Shown piece after piece: positions 1 to 9,661 of a stretch of 64,000 bases of DNA. A program made the position numbers and the translations under genes. Under the pieces are notes generated by a model. That model was not told where the DNA came from. It saw only the letters and a list, made by a program, of their open reading frames with translations, and searched no databases. The DNA is taken from positions 124,001 through 188,000 of the forward strand of contig NZ_RAPE01000003.1 of assembly GCF_003651245.1 (NCBI RefSeq). The letters run 5' to 3'. Position 1 is the stretch's first letter. Each line of letters opens with the position of its first letter. Source of the stretch: Roseovarius spongiae. Its GTDB lineage: Bacteria > Pseudomonadota > Alphaproteobacteria > Rhodobacterales > Rhodobacteraceae.

Positions 1-1203
1 GCGGTCAAGATGATAGACCCGGCTGACCACCGTTTCGCCCTCCGCCGCGAGCCCGGCGAGGATCAGCGACACGGAGGCGCGCAGATCGGTCGCCATCACC
101 GGCGCGCCCCTGAGCCGCTCGACCCCGGTCACGGTCGCGGTCCCGCCATGCACCTCAATTTCCGCACCCATGCGCATCAGTTCGGGCGCGTGCATGAAAC
201 GGTTTTCAAAGATTGTCTCCTCAAGCACGGAAGTCCCGTCGGCGGTGCACATCAGCGCCATGAACTGCGCCTGAAGGTCGGTCGGGAAGCCCGGGAACGG
301 CTCGGTCGCGACGTCGACCGCGTGGATGCGCCCGTTGCGGCGCGCGACCTTGAGGCCGGTCTTGGTCTCCTCGACGCCGATACCGGCCGCGTCGAGCTTT
401 TCGCAGAAGGCGCGGACAAGGTCGATCCGCCCGCCGAGGCACTCCACCTCGCCACCGCAGATCGCGGGGGCCAGCATGTAGGTGCCAAGCTCGATCCGGT
501 CCGCGACGACCGGATGGGTCGCACCGTGCAGGCTTTCGACCCCTTCGATCGTGATCGTGCCGGTCCCGTCGCCCTCGATCCTTGCGCCCATCTTGCGCAG
601 ACAGGTGGCCAGATCGACGATCTCGGGTTCGCGCGCGGCGTTGTTGATCACCGTGGAGCCGCGGGCCAACGTCGCGGCCATCATGATATTCTCGGTCGCG
701 CCCACGGAGGCGAAGGGAAAATCGATCACCGCCCCCTTCAGCTTGCCGCCGGCCGCGCGCGCATGCAGGTAGCCGTCGCGCAGCTCGATCTCGGCGCCCA
801 TCCGCGCGAGGCCATCCGTATGGATATCCATCGGGCGCGCGCCGATCGCGCAACCGCCGGGCAGCGACACCTCCGCATGCCCCTCGCGCGCGAGTAGCGG
901 GCCGAGGACGAGGTTGGACGCGCGCATCTTGCGCACGATGTCGTAATCGGCGCGCGTGTTGATGTCGCCGTGACACGACATCGCCAGCACCTTGCCGCCC
1001 TGCATCGACGTCACCTCGGCCCCCAATGACGCTAGGAGTTCGGACATGGTGCGGATGTCGCTGAGGCGCGGCGCGTTGGTCAGAGTCAGCGGTTCGTCGC
1101 TGAGCAGCGTCGCGGGCATCAGCGTCAGGCAGGCGTTCTTGGCCCCCGCGATCGGGATCGTCCCGCTCAGCGGGCCGTTGCCCGTCACCAAAATCGAATC
1201 CAT
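1..1203 (-). CDS. murA: UDP-N-acetylglucosamine 1-carboxyvinyltransferase, 3' end beyond window
   Basis: MurA transfers enolpyruvate from PEP to UDP-GlcNAc, the first committed step of peptidoglycan synthesis in the cytoplasm. The visible 401 codons begin [14 protein letters not shown], with the conserved Lys-Asn pair at 22-23 and the catalytic cysteine at 118 in [10 protein letters not shown]. The family is usually about 420 residues, so only roughly the last 20 residues lie outside the window. The start is the ATG just after the stop of the small upstream gene (5-nt gap), which suggests co-transcription. Identification is secure from the motifs and full-length similarity. Confidence 0.97.
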   Translation of the reverse strand, partial: MDSILVTGNGPLSGTIPIAGAKNACLTLMPATLLSDEPLTLTNAPRLSDIRTMSELLASLGAEVTSMQGGKVLAMSCHGDINTRADYDIVRKMRASNLVLGPLLAREGHAEVSLPGGCAIGARPMDIHTDGLARMGAEIELRDGYLHARAAGGKLKGAVIDFPFASVGATENIMMAATLARGSTVINNAAREPEIVDLATCLRKMGARIEGDGTGTITIEGVESLHGATHPVVADRIELGTYMLAPAICGGEVECLGGRIDLVRAFCEKLDAAGIGVEETKTGLKVARRNGRIHAVDVATEPFPGFPTDLQAQFMALMCTADGTSVLEETIFENRFMHAPELMRMGAEIEVHGGTATVTGVERLRGAPVMATDLRASVSLILAGLAAEGETVVSRVYHLDR

Positions 1204-1208
1204 GCCGC

Positions 1209-1364
1209 CTATCCTTCGCTCTGCCCGTCATCCGCGCCCCTGGCGCCCCGCTTGCGCCCCTGTGCCTTGCGCCGGGCCAGGTTGGCCTTGAGCGCCGCCT
1301 TGAGCCGGTCTTCGCGCGTCTCGCCCGTCTTGGCGGGCTTTTTCGGAGGGGTGTCGCGGGTCAT
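1209..1364 (-). CDS. Small basic conserved protein upstream of murA
   Basis: A 51-residue ORF beginning [19 protein letters not shown] and ending in an Arg/Lys-rich tail ([12 protein letters not shown]). It has no signal peptide or membrane segment. The central part, [18 protein letters not shown], would form an amphipathic basic helix. It reads directly into murA with a 5-nt gap on the same strand, so it is probably translated from the same message. Short proteins with the pattern RxxRLxxALKANLxRRKxQ are common in alphaproteobacteria next to murA, but I know of no assigned function; nucleic-acid binding is only a guess from charge. Confidence 0.72.
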   Translation of the reverse strand: MTRDTPPKKPAKTGETREDRLKAALKANLARRKAQGRKRGARGADDGQSEG

Positions 1365-1447
1365 TGCGCATCTCTACATGAGGCGTCCGCGGGGGTCCAG
1401 ATTAGGGTTGCGCCAAAGCGCGGAACCGTCTAATCCCCGCGACGCAG

Positions 1448-1522
1448 GCTGTGGTAGCTCAGTGGTAGAGCGCACCCTTGGTAAGGGTGAGGTCGGGAGT
1501 TCAATCCTCCCTCACAGCACCA
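1448..1522 (+). tRNA. tRNA-Thr (anticodon GGT)
   Basis: A cloverleaf can be drawn. The acceptor stem GCTGTGG pairs with TCACAGC, the D arm is AGCTC..GAGC, and the anticodon stem is CACCC/GGGTG with loop TTGGTAA, giving anticodon GGT. The T arm is GGGAG TTCAATC CTCCC. Discriminator A and an encoded CCA follow. It lies alone between the murA leader and truA. Confidence 0.96.
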
Positions 1523-1570
1523 GCTTTCCCGCCAATATCCTCGCCGCGGCCGCATCGCCCGCGCCGGACC

Positions 1571-2338
1571 TCACGCGAACGGGTCGCGTCCGTAGTCCAC
1601 GCCGGCCAGGTACAGCCCCTCGGGCGGGCAGACCGGACCGCATGCAGCGCGGTCCCGCGCCTCGAGCGCCTCGCGCACGCGCGCAGGCTCCCATGCGCCG
1701 CTGCCCACCCGTTCAAGCGTGCCGACGATGCTGCGCACCTGGTTGTGCAGGAACGACCGCGCCCGCAGGCGAAAGGCGATCTCGGGCCCCCAGCCGGTCT
1801 CGACGGTCGCGATCTCGATCGCGTCGAGCGTCTTCACCGGACTGGCCGCCTGGCAGATGGATGAGCGGAAGGTGGTGAAGTCGTGATGCCCGACCAGGTG
1901 CGCCGCGCCCGCGCGCATCCGCTCCACGTCGAGCGAATGGCGCACCTGCCAGACCAGGCCCGCCTGGTGCGTCGCCGGCGCCCTGCGCGCAAGCAGACGA
2001 AAGAGATACCGCCGCTCGCGCGCCGAGAATCGCGCATTCCAGTCGCCATCCACCACGGCGCAATCGACGATGGCGACCGGCGCCGGCTTCAGATGATGGT
2101 TCAGCGCCTCCATCAGACGGAACGGCGTCCAGTCCCGCGCAAGGTCGCAATGGGCCACCTGCGCCAGCGCATGCACGCCGGCATCCGTGCGCCCGGCCGC
2201 CGCGATCGTATGCGCCCCCGGTTCGAGCCGCGCCAGCGCCGCCTCGATGGCGCCCTGCACCGACGGTTGGTCGCGCTGGCGCTGCCACCCGGCGAAGGGC
2301 GCGCCGTGATATTCGACCTTGAGCGCATAACGTGGCAT
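1571..2338 (-). CDS. truA: tRNA pseudouridine(38-40) synthase TruA
   Basis: TruA isomerises uridines 38-40 in the anticodon arm of many tRNAs. The 255-residue product starts [21 protein letters not shown], the standard N terminus, and carries the catalytic aspartate at 52 in [14 protein letters not shown]. Length is normal for the family (about 245-270). The ATG used coincides with the family start. A dispersed intergenic element (2391-2424) lies 52 nt upstream in the same orientation. The gene runs convergent to tRNA-Thr. Confidence 0.97.
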   Translation of the reverse strand: MPRYALKVEYHGAPFAGWQRQRDQPSVQGAIEAALARLEPGAHTIAAAGRTDAGVHALAQVAHCDLARDWTPFRLMEALNHHLKPAPVAIVDCAVVDGDWNARFSARERRYLFRLLARRAPATHQAGLVWQVRHSLDVERMRAGAAHLVGHHDFTTFRSSICQAASPVKTLDAIEIATVETGWGPEIAFRLRARSFLHNQVRSIVGTLERVGSGAWEPARVREALEARDRAACGPVCPPEGLYLAGVDYGRDPFA

Positions 2339-2390
2339 GGCCCGCGCTTAGCGCATAAGCGCGCGCTCGGAAAGCCGCGGCGCGCCCCAT

Positions 2391-2424
2391 GCTTCTTCTT
2401 GCAGAAAATATCCTCGCCGAAGGC
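2391..2424 (-). repeat. Dispersed intergenic element, GGATATTT type, upstream of truA
   Basis: Read on the minus strand this is GCCTTCGGCGA followed by GGATATTT...CAAGAAGAAGC. The flank GCCTTCGnCGAG and the TATTT core match the element at 60768-60801 upstream of gcvP over a 34-nt frame. The A/G-rich 3' end matches 31249-31271. It is non-coding and lies 52 nt from the truA start. Confidence 0.55.
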
Positions 2425-2448
2425 ATGAAGACCCTTTCGGCGCGACGT

Positions 2449-3153
2449 TCAGATCACGCGAATCACATCCTTGTCGATGGCCAGCACATAGCCCTTGCGC
2501 GCGATGTTGCGGACCAGCAGTTCGCTCACCATCTGGTTGCCCAGCGTGTCGCGCAGGCGCTTGATGCGGGTGGCGCCGGCCGCCTCGTCGCAATCGGCGG
2601 CGTTTCGCCCCGATATCATACCCTCGATCTCGGCTCCGCTCAGGATGTCGCCATCCATCCGCGCCTCGGCCAGGACCGAAAGCGTCTCCATCGCCGCATC
2701 GGTCAGCTTGAACCCCATGTTGTTGAGATAGACGGATTTCTCCGCCCGGCTGATGAGCAGCGAACTGACCTGTATCCCCGACCGCTCGATCTGGGCCATG
2801 CGGCGGTTGAGGGTGATCAGCATCACCAGGAACACCAGGGCCGCGATCAGCAGCGCGGTGGCGAAGACCAGCAGGACGAAGATCACCATCCGGTAGCTCA
2901 CCAGCGTCTCCGAAAACGCGGTGCCGGACAGGGCGAGGATCTCCAGCAGCTTGATCTCCGCGTCGCTGGTCAGCGCGTCGTGCTCGACGAAGATCCGCTC
3001 GACCCGCGCGTTGAAGGCGCCGGCGTCCGGCAGCGACAGGAACAGGAACACGGCGGCCAGCACGAGGATGCCCACGATCGCGGCCACGCCCAGCGCCACC
3101 ACCCGGCTGCCCGAGCGGCGGCTGTCGGCCACGGAATGGGTCACATCGTTCAA
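2449..3153 (-). CDS. Membrane-anchored OmpR-type winged-helix protein
   Basis: A 234-residue protein. It has two predicted membrane helices (about 19-40 and 89-115) enclosing a loop of about 48 residues that is probably periplasmic. A cytoplasmic linker and a C-terminal domain (about 145-234) follow. That domain reads like an OmpR/PhoB winged helix: KLTDAAMETLSVLAEA, then TRIKRLRDTLGN as the recognition helix region, then RNIARKGYVLAID as the wing. The layout is inverted relative to ToxR/CadC, where the DNA-binding domain is N-terminal. It follows the small exported protein at 3167-3406 with a 13-nt gap, so the two probably form an operon. Family and motifs support a DNA-binding role; the signal and targets are unknown. 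The predicted topology follows the positive-inside rule at SRRSGSR and NRRMAQIER. Confidence 0.8.
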   Translation of the reverse strand: MNDVTHSVADSRRSGSRVVALGVAAIVGILVLAAVFLFLSLPDAGAFNARVERIFVEHDALTSDAEIKLLEILALSGTAFSETLVSYRMVIFVLLVFATALLIAALVFLVMLITLNRRMAQIERSGIQVSSLLISRAEKSVYLNNMGFKLTDAAMETLSVLAEARMDGDILSGAEIEGMISGRNAADCDEAAGATRIKRLRDTLGNQMVSELLVRNIARKGYVLAIDKDVIRVI

Positions 3154-3166
3154 ACGCGGCCTCCGG

Positions 3167-3406
3167 TCACTGTTTCGACACCGATAGCACCTTGAGCAGC
3201 GTCAGCCCCCGCGCGGAAAGTCGCGCGCTGAGCTGCGCGCGGGCCGAGGCGCGGGTGCAGGGGGCCTCGATCGCCGCCACGTTGTAGATGAGCTTGAACG
3301 GCCTGTCGCGCTTGGCCTTGTACTCGGCGGTGCAGGCGGCGTGGGCCGTCCCCGCCGCGAGCGACACGAGCGCCGCGACGGCAAGGATCAGGATGCGCTG
3401 TTTCAT
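3167..3406 (-). CDS. Small exported two-cysteine protein
   Basis: A 79-residue ORF with a clear Sec signal peptide (MKQRILILAVAALVSLAAG...AHA, cleavage after about residue 23). The mature part is about 56 residues, basic, with two cysteines (CTAEYK and APCTRASAR) that could form one disulfide in the periplasm. It is first in a probable operon with the membrane winged-helix gene. Sharing a transcript with a regulator that has a periplasmic loop makes it a candidate ligand or partner, but this is inference only. No known domain recognised. Confidence 0.72.
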   Translation of the reverse strand: MKQRILILAVAALVSLAAGTAHAACTAEYKAKRDRPFKLIYNVAAIEAPCTRASARAQLSARLSARGLTLLKVLSVSKQ

Positions 3407-3475
3407 GCCGGCAACATGACCGAGCCCGCGCGGCTATTCAATATCCCCGGGCGCCCGCGCGGCCGGACTGCGCAT

Positions 3476-3501
3476 GTTATCGGATAACGGCGCGCCGTTA
3501 T
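3476..3501. promoter_or_regulatory. Two overlapping perfect palindromes in a divergent promoter region
   Basis: GTTATC-G-GATAAC (3476-3488) overlaps the perfect 18-bp palindrome ATAACGGCGCGCCGTTAT (3484-3501). The pair lies between the minus-strand operon starting at 3406 and the plus-strand gene starting at 3592, about 70 and 91 nt from the two starts. A perfect even palindrome with a CG centre is typical of LacI/GalR-type operators. The cognate regulator is not identifiable from the window. Confidence 0.5.
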
Positions 3502-3591
3502 TGCCTGTTTCGCGGGCCGGGGTCAGCCTTTTCCCATCGTCTCCGCCCGACCGGGTGGTACGTTTCACATCAACCCGAAAGGAATTGCCTC

Positions 3592-4002
3592 ATGTCCCGC
3601 AGCTTCATCGCCCTCATCATGGCCGCCTCGCTCGCCGTGACCGGCCTCACTGCCGCGCCCGCGCAGGCAGGCGACAAGGACATCGCCCGCGCGCTGGCCG
3701 CCATCGCCGGCATCGCCATCATCGGCGCCGCCATCAACGACCGCAACAAGAGCAAGCGCCGCCACGACCCCTACGCGTCGAGCCGCGGCTACAACCAGCA
3801 CGGTCATTACCAGCAGCAGCGCAGGAAAGCCGTCCGTCAGCACCGCAAGGCGCACCGTCAGCACCGCAAGGCCCAACGCCGTCATCACCGCGCGGAACGC
3901 CGTCATCACCGCGCGGAACGCCGGGCCTACCGGCAGGGCTATCGCCAGGGGTATCGCGACGATCAGCGCCGCTACCACGCCCGTCCGCGCTACGCGCACT
4001 GA
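3592..4002 (+). CDS. Exported His/Arg-rich repeat protein
   Basis: A 136-residue protein with a signal peptide ([18 protein letters not shown], cleavage near QAG at 27). A short hydrophobic stretch, [11 protein letters not shown], follows at about 37-47. From about residue 78 the chain is a low-complexity array built on RQHRKA, RRHHRAE and RQGYRQGY units, very rich in His, Arg and Gln. The glycine-zipper-like stretch may insert in or contact a membrane. His-rich tails of this type often bind Ni, Zn or Cu, but no metal gene is nearby and this is inference. The start has AAAGGAATT about 6 nt upstream, a usable ribosome site. The DNA repeats exactly within the tail (3877-3918). Confidence 0.8.
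   Translation: MSRSFIALIMAASLAVTGLTAAPAQAGDKDIARALAAIAGIAIIGAAINDRNKSKRRHDPYASSRGYNQHGHYQQQRRKAVRQHRKAHRQHRKAQRRHHRAERRHHRAERRAYRQGYRQGYRDDQRRYHARPRYAH
3877..3918 (+). repeat. Perfect 21-bp tandem duplication inside coding sequence
   Basis: The unit CGCCGTCATCACC plus GCGCGGAA occurs twice head to tail (3877-3897 and 3898-3918) with no mismatch and keeps the reading frame, adding one RRHHRAE unit. Just upstream, CACCGTCAGCACCGCAAGG-type units are also repeated. Identity at synonymous positions points to recent slippage. Confidence 0.85.
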
Positions 4003-4075
4003 GCGGACGGGAACCGAAGGGGAAGGGCCATCGCGCCCTTCCCTTTGCGTTCGGGCTGTGCTTCATGCTGGCGCC

Positions 4076-4696
4076 ATGAACGGCCCAGATTTCTTTCACG
4101 AAGATGCGGTCATGTCCGGCGGCGCGCGGATCGTCGCCGGCGTGGACGAGGTCGGGCGTGGCCCGCTCGCCGGGCCGGTGACGGCCGCCGCGGTGATCCT
4201 CGATCCCGCGCGGCTCCCCGAGGGGCTGAACGATTCCAAGAAACTGACGCCTGCGCGCCGCGCCACGCTCAACGCCGCGATCCTCGCCGTGGCCGAGGTG
4301 AGCATCGGACACGCCAGCGTCGAGGAGATCGACCGGCTCAACATCCTGCGCGCCTCGCATCTGGCGATGGAACGCGCGGTGGCGGGGCTGGCCCGCGCGC
4401 CCGACATGGCGCTGATCGACGGCAACATGGCGCCGGCCGGCCTCACGGTCCCGGCGCGCACGATCGTGCGCGGCGACGCGCTGTCGCTGTCCATCGCCGC
4501 GGCCTCGATCGTGGCGAAAATATGTCGGGACCGTGTCATGTGGGATTTGGCGCAACACTGGCCCGGCTATGGCTGGGAAACCAACGTCGGGTATCCCTGC
4601 AAAATCCACCGGGACGCGCTCCGAGATCTTGGTGTGACCCCACACCATAGGCGTTCGTTCAAGCCGGTGCACAATATCTTGTATCAAGATAAATAA
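4076..4696 (+). CDS. rnhB: Ribonuclease HII
   Basis: RNase HII cleaves RNA in RNA-DNA hybrids and removes misincorporated ribonucleotides. The 206-residue product has the acidic catalytic motifs [12 protein letters not shown] (about residue 22), LIDGN (about 118) and [13 protein letters not shown], plus the C-terminal HHRRSF. An upstream in-frame ATG exists at 4058, but the family aligns from MNGPDFF or the later MSGGARIV, so 4076 is chosen. The last 40 codons and the spacer after them are distinctly less GC-rich than the rest. It is followed by ccrM on the same strand with a 102-nt regulatory gap. Confidence 0.95.
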   Translation: MNGPDFFHEDAVMSGGARIVAGVDEVGRGPLAGPVTAAAVILDPARLPEGLNDSKKLTPARRATLNAAILAVAEVSIGHASVEEIDRLNILRASHLAMERAVAGLARAPDMALIDGNMAPAGLTVPARTIVRGDALSLSIAAASIVAKICRDRVMWDLAQHWPGYGWETNVGYPCKIHRDALRDLGVTPHHRRSFKPVHNILYQDK

Positions 4697-4706
4697 CTAA
4701 CCTTTT

Positions 4707-5914
<1,208 letters not shown>

Positions 5915-5973
5915 GACAAACGCACACGAAACACCGCCAGCGCCCGCGGCCAGCCGCCTGCGGGCGCTCACCT

Positions 5974-6002
5974 GCCCCGCCGCTCATGGCGGGGCTTTTT
6001 TT
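5974..6002 (+). terminator. Rho-independent terminator after ccrM
   Basis: An 8-bp perfect stem, GCCCCGCC/GGCGGGGC, with a 6-nt loop GCTCAT is followed directly by seven T residues, 60 nt after the ccrM stop codon. Confidence 0.93.
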
Positions 6003-6182
6003 CGTGGACCAGCAATATGCGTGGGGGTGGATGCTACTGGGTCAACGTCTGCAATTCGCTCAAACCGCTTCGCAGGCCGCATCGGTCAGACGCTTGCATT
6101 GCCTGACCAGGTTCGGGAAACTACACTACAGTTCTCGGACCTGTATTTTGAATATCGTTCATTGAGACGTTGGAGTATTGTC

Positions 6183-6782
6183 ATGCGAGTATTGCGGCCT
6201 GGCGTAATTGCACTGATCCTTACCTGGTGCCTGCTTTCACCAGCCCATGCCGAGTTTACTTACAAGCCCCTGAAGGAGCCCAACTATCGCGTCTGGGAGG
6301 GCAAACACCTGTCGAAATGGCTACAGGGGAATGTCAAAGCCCCGTTCCGGGAAGTGCTGGTCGTGTTTCCCGTCGGGAAGGAACTCGCTATTTGCGATAA
6401 CGTCATCTTCGAACGGAACGCCAAATATTCCATCCGTGGCCAGTGGGAGCTTCTCGAGGCGAAAATCGAAGGCCGCAAGATCACCTTCGAACTCGAAGCC
6501 GAAGGTGAAGCCGAAGCCAGCTACATCCGACATGCCGGTACAGGTATGCAGACCATCGACTTCGAGGAGCCGGTCTGGAAGAGCTTTCCAGCCGGTGGTT
6601 TCTACGAGGCTCAGGCAAAGCGGCTCTGCCTGAGCTCCAACGGTAACAGAAGATGCGAGCCCGCGTCGCGGGCCGGTGTGCCGCCGCTATACGTGGTCGG
6701 TATTCTTGCGGACAAAACCGCGTCTCGTCAGATGATCTGTTCCTATTTCGCGTTCATCTCGAACCCGGATCGAAAAGACTAG
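6183..6782 (+). CDS. Exported protein of unknown function, lower GC
   Basis: A 199-residue product with a Sec signal peptide (MRVLRPGVIALILTWCLL...AHA, about 23 residues). The mature chain is soluble and mixed in charge, with three cysteines (AICDNV, KRLCLSS, QMICSYF) and another in RRCEP. I recognise no domain. Base composition and codon use (ATC/ATT, GAA, AAG mixtures) are less GC-biased than the neighbours. The gene sits alone between the ccrM terminator and alkB, which suggests an acquired accessory gene. The reading frame continues upstream of 6183, but the signal peptide fixes this ATG as the likely start. Confidence 0.68.
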   Translation: MRVLRPGVIALILTWCLLSPAHAEFTYKPLKEPNYRVWEGKHLSKWLQGNVKAPFREVLVVFPVGKELAICDNVIFERNAKYSIRGQWELLEAKIEGRKITFELEAEGEAEASYIRHAGTGMQTIDFEEPVWKSFPAGGFYEAQAKRLCLSSNGNRRCEPASRAGVPPLYVVGILADKTASRQMICSYFAFISNPDRKD

Positions 6783-6799
6783 ACGGGCCAACGGTATCC

Positions 6800-7933
6800 T
6801 TATCTCGGCAGCGGGTTGGTCGCCTTGTTGTAGGGCTTCCAATCGGTGATCTCGGGATAATACATCTCGCGCCAGCGGCGAACGCGGCGGTTCATCACGC
6901 GACGCCAGAGCGGCGGGACCATCGCCGCCATGGTCATGATCGGATAGCCATAGGGCATCTGGGGCGCCTCGGCCTCGGTGTAGTTTTGCAGCAGCGGAAA
7001 GCGCCGGTCGGGCTTGTAATGGTGGTCCGAATGGCGCTGCAGGTTGATGAGCAGCCAGTTGCTCGCCTTGTGCGCGGCGTTCCAGCTGTGCTGCGGCTTG
7101 ACGTGCTCGTACTTGCCGCCCCCCAGATGCGCGCGGGTCAGCCCGTAATGCTCCACGTAGTTCACCAGTTCGAGCTGCCACACGGCGATGAACGCCTGCC
7201 AGGCAAAGAGCAGCAGGCCGATCCAGCCGCCCAGGACCAGCGCCAGCAGCAGCATCCCGCCCTGCAAGGCCCAGTAGCGGAAGAACGGATTGCTCGGATG
7301 GGTCCAGGGGCGGTCGCGGCGCGCCTGCATCGCCTTTTCGGCCTCGAACGCGGATTTCCACGATCCCGGCAGCACCCGGGCGAAGAAGCGGAAGAAGCCC
7401 TCGTTATAGCGCGCTGTCACCGGGTCGCGCGGCGTGCCGACATGGCGGTGGTGCACCAGCAGGTGCTCCGAGCGGAAGTGCGAATAAAGCACCATCGCCA
7501 AGAGGATATCACCCATCCAGCGCTCGGCCTTGTTCTTCTGATGCATCAATTCGTGGCTGTAGTTGATCCCCACCGTGCCGGTGATGACGCCCACGCCGAA
7601 GAAAAGCACGACCTTTTCCAGCGCCCCCAGATGCGCGGCCTGCGGGACATACCAGATCATCCAGAAAAGCAGCACGAATTGCAGCGGCGCCCAGATCGCG
7701 GTGATGACGCGATACCATTTGAGATCTTCCTCGGTCGCCTCAAGATCGGCATTCTCAAGGTTGAGCCCAATGAACGCGTCGAGGATCGAGAAGAAATACC
7801 AGGTGAAGAGCGGCAGCAGGATCACCGTCCAGCCACCCTGGAGCGCGCCGATCACCGCCAGCGGAATAAGGAGCAACGACATCCAGAACGGCAGGGCGTT
7901 GTGGAACCGGGCGACGGTGGCGGCGGGGATCAT
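6800..7933 (-). CDS. alkB: Alkane 1-monooxygenase (AlkB type)
   Basis: An integral-membrane non-haem di-iron hydroxylase that oxidises the terminal carbon of medium-chain alkanes, using rubredoxin as electron donor. The histidine boxes are in place: HELMHQ (about 128-133), EHLLVHHRHVGT (about 156-167) and LQRHSDHHY (about 300), with the NYVEHYG signature between them. About six membrane helices are evident. Length is 377 from this ATG. In-frame ATGs at 7981 and 7996 would overlap the mutY 3' end, so the start is not certain. No rubredoxin or reductase gene is nearby, so the partners must be elsewhere. Confidence 0.93.
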   Translation of the reverse strand: MIPAATVARFHNALPFWMSLLLIPLAVIGALQGGWTVILLPLFTWYFFSILDAFIGLNLENADLEATEEDLKWYRVITAIWAPLQFVLLFWMIWYVPQAAHLGALEKVVLFFGVGVITGTVGINYSHELMHQKNKAERWMGDILLAMVLYSHFRSEHLLVHHRHVGTPRDPVTARYNEGFFRFFARVLPGSWKSAFEAEKAMQARRDRPWTHPSNPFFRYWALQGGMLLLALVLGGWIGLLLFAWQAFIAVWQLELVNYVEHYGLTRAHLGGGKYEHVKPQHSWNAAHKASNWLLINLQRHSDHHYKPDRRFPLLQNYTEAEAPQMPYGYPIMTMAAMVPPLWRRVMNRRVRRWREMYYPEITDWKPYNKATNPLPR

Positions 7934-7970
7934 CTGGCTTGGCGTCCTCGGGCAGTTGGTGGCGTGCGGT

Positions 7971-9047
7971 CTATCGTATTTCATCCAGCCTGCCATGCGC
8001 CAGATCGAAAACCTTGCGCATCACAGTAGGCAATTCGGCGGGCCTGAACCGCGTTCTTTCGACGAATTGCCCGCGTGAAGGCGTCGCACCCGGGGGCGCG
8101 GTGGCGATATGGATGCGCAGGCGCAGATGGAAATGGGTGAAGGTATGGCGCGCCTCCGCGTCCAGTTCCTCCCATTGCGCGTCAAGCGGCGGGGCGGGAT
8201 CGGGCGCTGTCTCGGCCCAGTCGCTCCCGGGCCAGCCGAGCATCCCGCCCAGCAGTCCGCGCGCCGCGCGCCGCTCAAGCAGGAGCGCCCCGTCCGTGCG
8301 CTGCGCGACATAGGCGATGCCAAGGCGCACCGGCTTGGCCTTCTTCGGCAGCTTGCGGGGCAGCTCGGCGGCGGCCCCGGCGGCGCGAGCGGCGCAATCC
8401 TGCATCCACGGGCAGATCCCGCAGGCCGGGCTGCGCGGGGTGCAGACCGTCGCGCCGAGATCCATCACCGCCTGCGCGTAATCGCCCGGCCGCTTGCGCG
8501 GGGTGAGCCTGGCCGCCAGCGCGGTCAGCTCGGGCTTGGCCGTGGGCAGCGGCGCGCGGATGTCATGCAGGCGCGCCATCACGCGCTCCACGTTGCCGTC
8601 GACCACCACCTCGGGCCGATCGAAGGCGATGGCCGCGATCGCGGCGGCGGTATAGGGGCCGACGCCGGGCAGTTTCAGCAGCGCGGCGTAGCTGTCGGGG
8701 AACCGCCCGTCATGGTCGTCCGTCACAACCCGCGCGCATTTCAGCAGGTTGCGCGCGCGGGCATAGTAGCCGAGGCCGGCCCATGCGCCCATCACCTCCG
8801 CGTCCTCGGCGGCGGCCAGGGCGCGCACCGTGGGCCAGCGGCGCGTGAACGTCTCGAAATAGGGGCGCACGGCGGCGACGGTGGTCTGTTGCAGCATCAC
8901 CTCGGACAGCCAGACGGCGTAAGGGTCGGCGCGCAGGCCCGAACGCCCGTCGCGCGGGGCGACGCGCCAGGGCATCACGCGCGCATGTCGGTCATACCAC
9001 TCCAGCAGCGCGCCGGAGAGGCGGGCGGTGTCGGCGGCCTCACGCAT
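7971..9047 (-). CDS. mutY: A/G-specific adenine DNA glycosylase
   Basis: MutY removes adenine mispaired with 8-oxoguanine. The 358-residue product has the HhH motif LPGVGPYTAAA (about 126-136), the catalytic pair Glu49 (SEVMLQQT) and Asp150 (VVDGNVERV), and the [4Fe-4S] ligands C202, C209, C212 and C218 in C-X6-C-X2-C-X5-C spacing. A C-terminal NUDIX-like domain (about 235-345) recognises 8-oxoG. It is transcribed divergently from the DUF721 gene at 9129. Confidence 0.97.
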   Translation of the reverse strand: MREAADTARLSGALLEWYDRHARVMPWRVAPRDGRSGLRADPYAVWLSEVMLQQTTVAAVRPYFETFTRRWPTVRALAAAEDAEVMGAWAGLGYYARARNLLKCARVVTDDHDGRFPDSYAALLKLPGVGPYTAAAIAAIAFDRPEVVVDGNVERVMARLHDIRAPLPTAKPELTALAARLTPRKRPGDYAQAVMDLGATVCTPRSPACGICPWMQDCAARAAGAAAELPRKLPKKAKPVRLGIAYVAQRTDGALLLERRAARGLLGGMLGWPGSDWAETAPDPAPPLDAQWEELDAEARHTFTHFHLRLRIHIATAPPGATPSRGQFVERTRFRPAELPTVMRKVFDLAHGRLDEIR

Positions 9048-9128
9048 TCTTTATGGTCCACGGTTTTTGGGGGCTGGCATGCCCGATTCATTGCCCTAGA
9101 ATGCGCCTTGCAAGGAAGAGGTCAACCA

Positions 9129-9638
9129 ATGCCACCCCGCAACACCACGACACGCGGCTTCAAACGCACCTCGACGCTGCTTCAGGAGCGGATCAAGCGC
9201 GCCTCGGAAAGCCGTGGGTTCGCGCAGTCTCGCCTTCTGACCCACTGGCCCGAGATCGTCGGCGACGCCATCGCCGCCATCGCCCGGCCGGTCAACGTGT
9301 CTTATGGGCACGGCGGATTCGGCGCGACGCTGACGGTGCTGACCACCGGCCCGCAGGCGCCGATGCTCGAGATGCAGAAGGAACAGTTGCGCGAAAAGGT
9401 GAACGCGGTCTATGGCTACAACGCCATTTCGCGCGTGCGGGTGACGCAGACCGCGCCGACCGGATTCGCCGAAGGACAGGCGAGCTTTGCCCACCGCCCC
9501 GCCGAACCCGCCCCCGCTGCGCCCGATCCGGCGACGCGCGCCCACGCGGCGGAATGCGCGGCGCCGGTCAGCGATGCGGGGCTGCGCGCCGCGCTCGAGA
9601 CACTGGCGTGCAACGTGCTTTTGAAAGCGAAACACTGA
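9129..9638 (+). CDS. DUF721 (DciA-like) protein
   Basis: A 169-residue protein with the DUF721 fold at residues about 10-100 (RTSTLLQERIKRASESRGF, LTHWPEIVGD, VNVSYG, EMQKEQLREKVNAVYGYNAI). DUF721 is the family of DciA, the predicted replicative-helicase loader in bacteria lacking DnaC. The C-terminal third is Ala/Pro-rich, then ends in a short helix (LRAALETLACNVLLK). The start ATG at 9129 has AGGAAGAGG nearby. It lies between mutY (divergent) and dsbA (same strand, 23-nt gap). Whether it is the main DciA here cannot be judged without the rest of the genome. Confidence 0.88.
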   Translation: MPPRNTTTRGFKRTSTLLQERIKRASESRGFAQSRLLTHWPEIVGDAIAAIARPVNVSYGHGGFGATLTVLTTGPQAPMLEMQKEQLREKVNAVYGYNAISRVRVTQTAPTGFAEGQASFAHRPAEPAPAAPDPATRAHAAECAAPVSDAGLRAALETLACNVLLKAKH

Positions 9639-9661
9639 ACACGGAACTGGATGGAAGTATG

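Noticed and set aside
10..897. Long open frames antisense to murA (also many others opposite real genes, e.g. 38404-40143 and 58536-60098).
   Set aside because: They mirror codon bias of GC-rich genes, have no ribosome site and give low-complexity Arg/Gly/His/Ala peptides.
3820..3918. Short direct repeats that might suggest CRISPR.
   Set aside because: Units are in frame in a gene, have no unique spacers and no cas genes are present.
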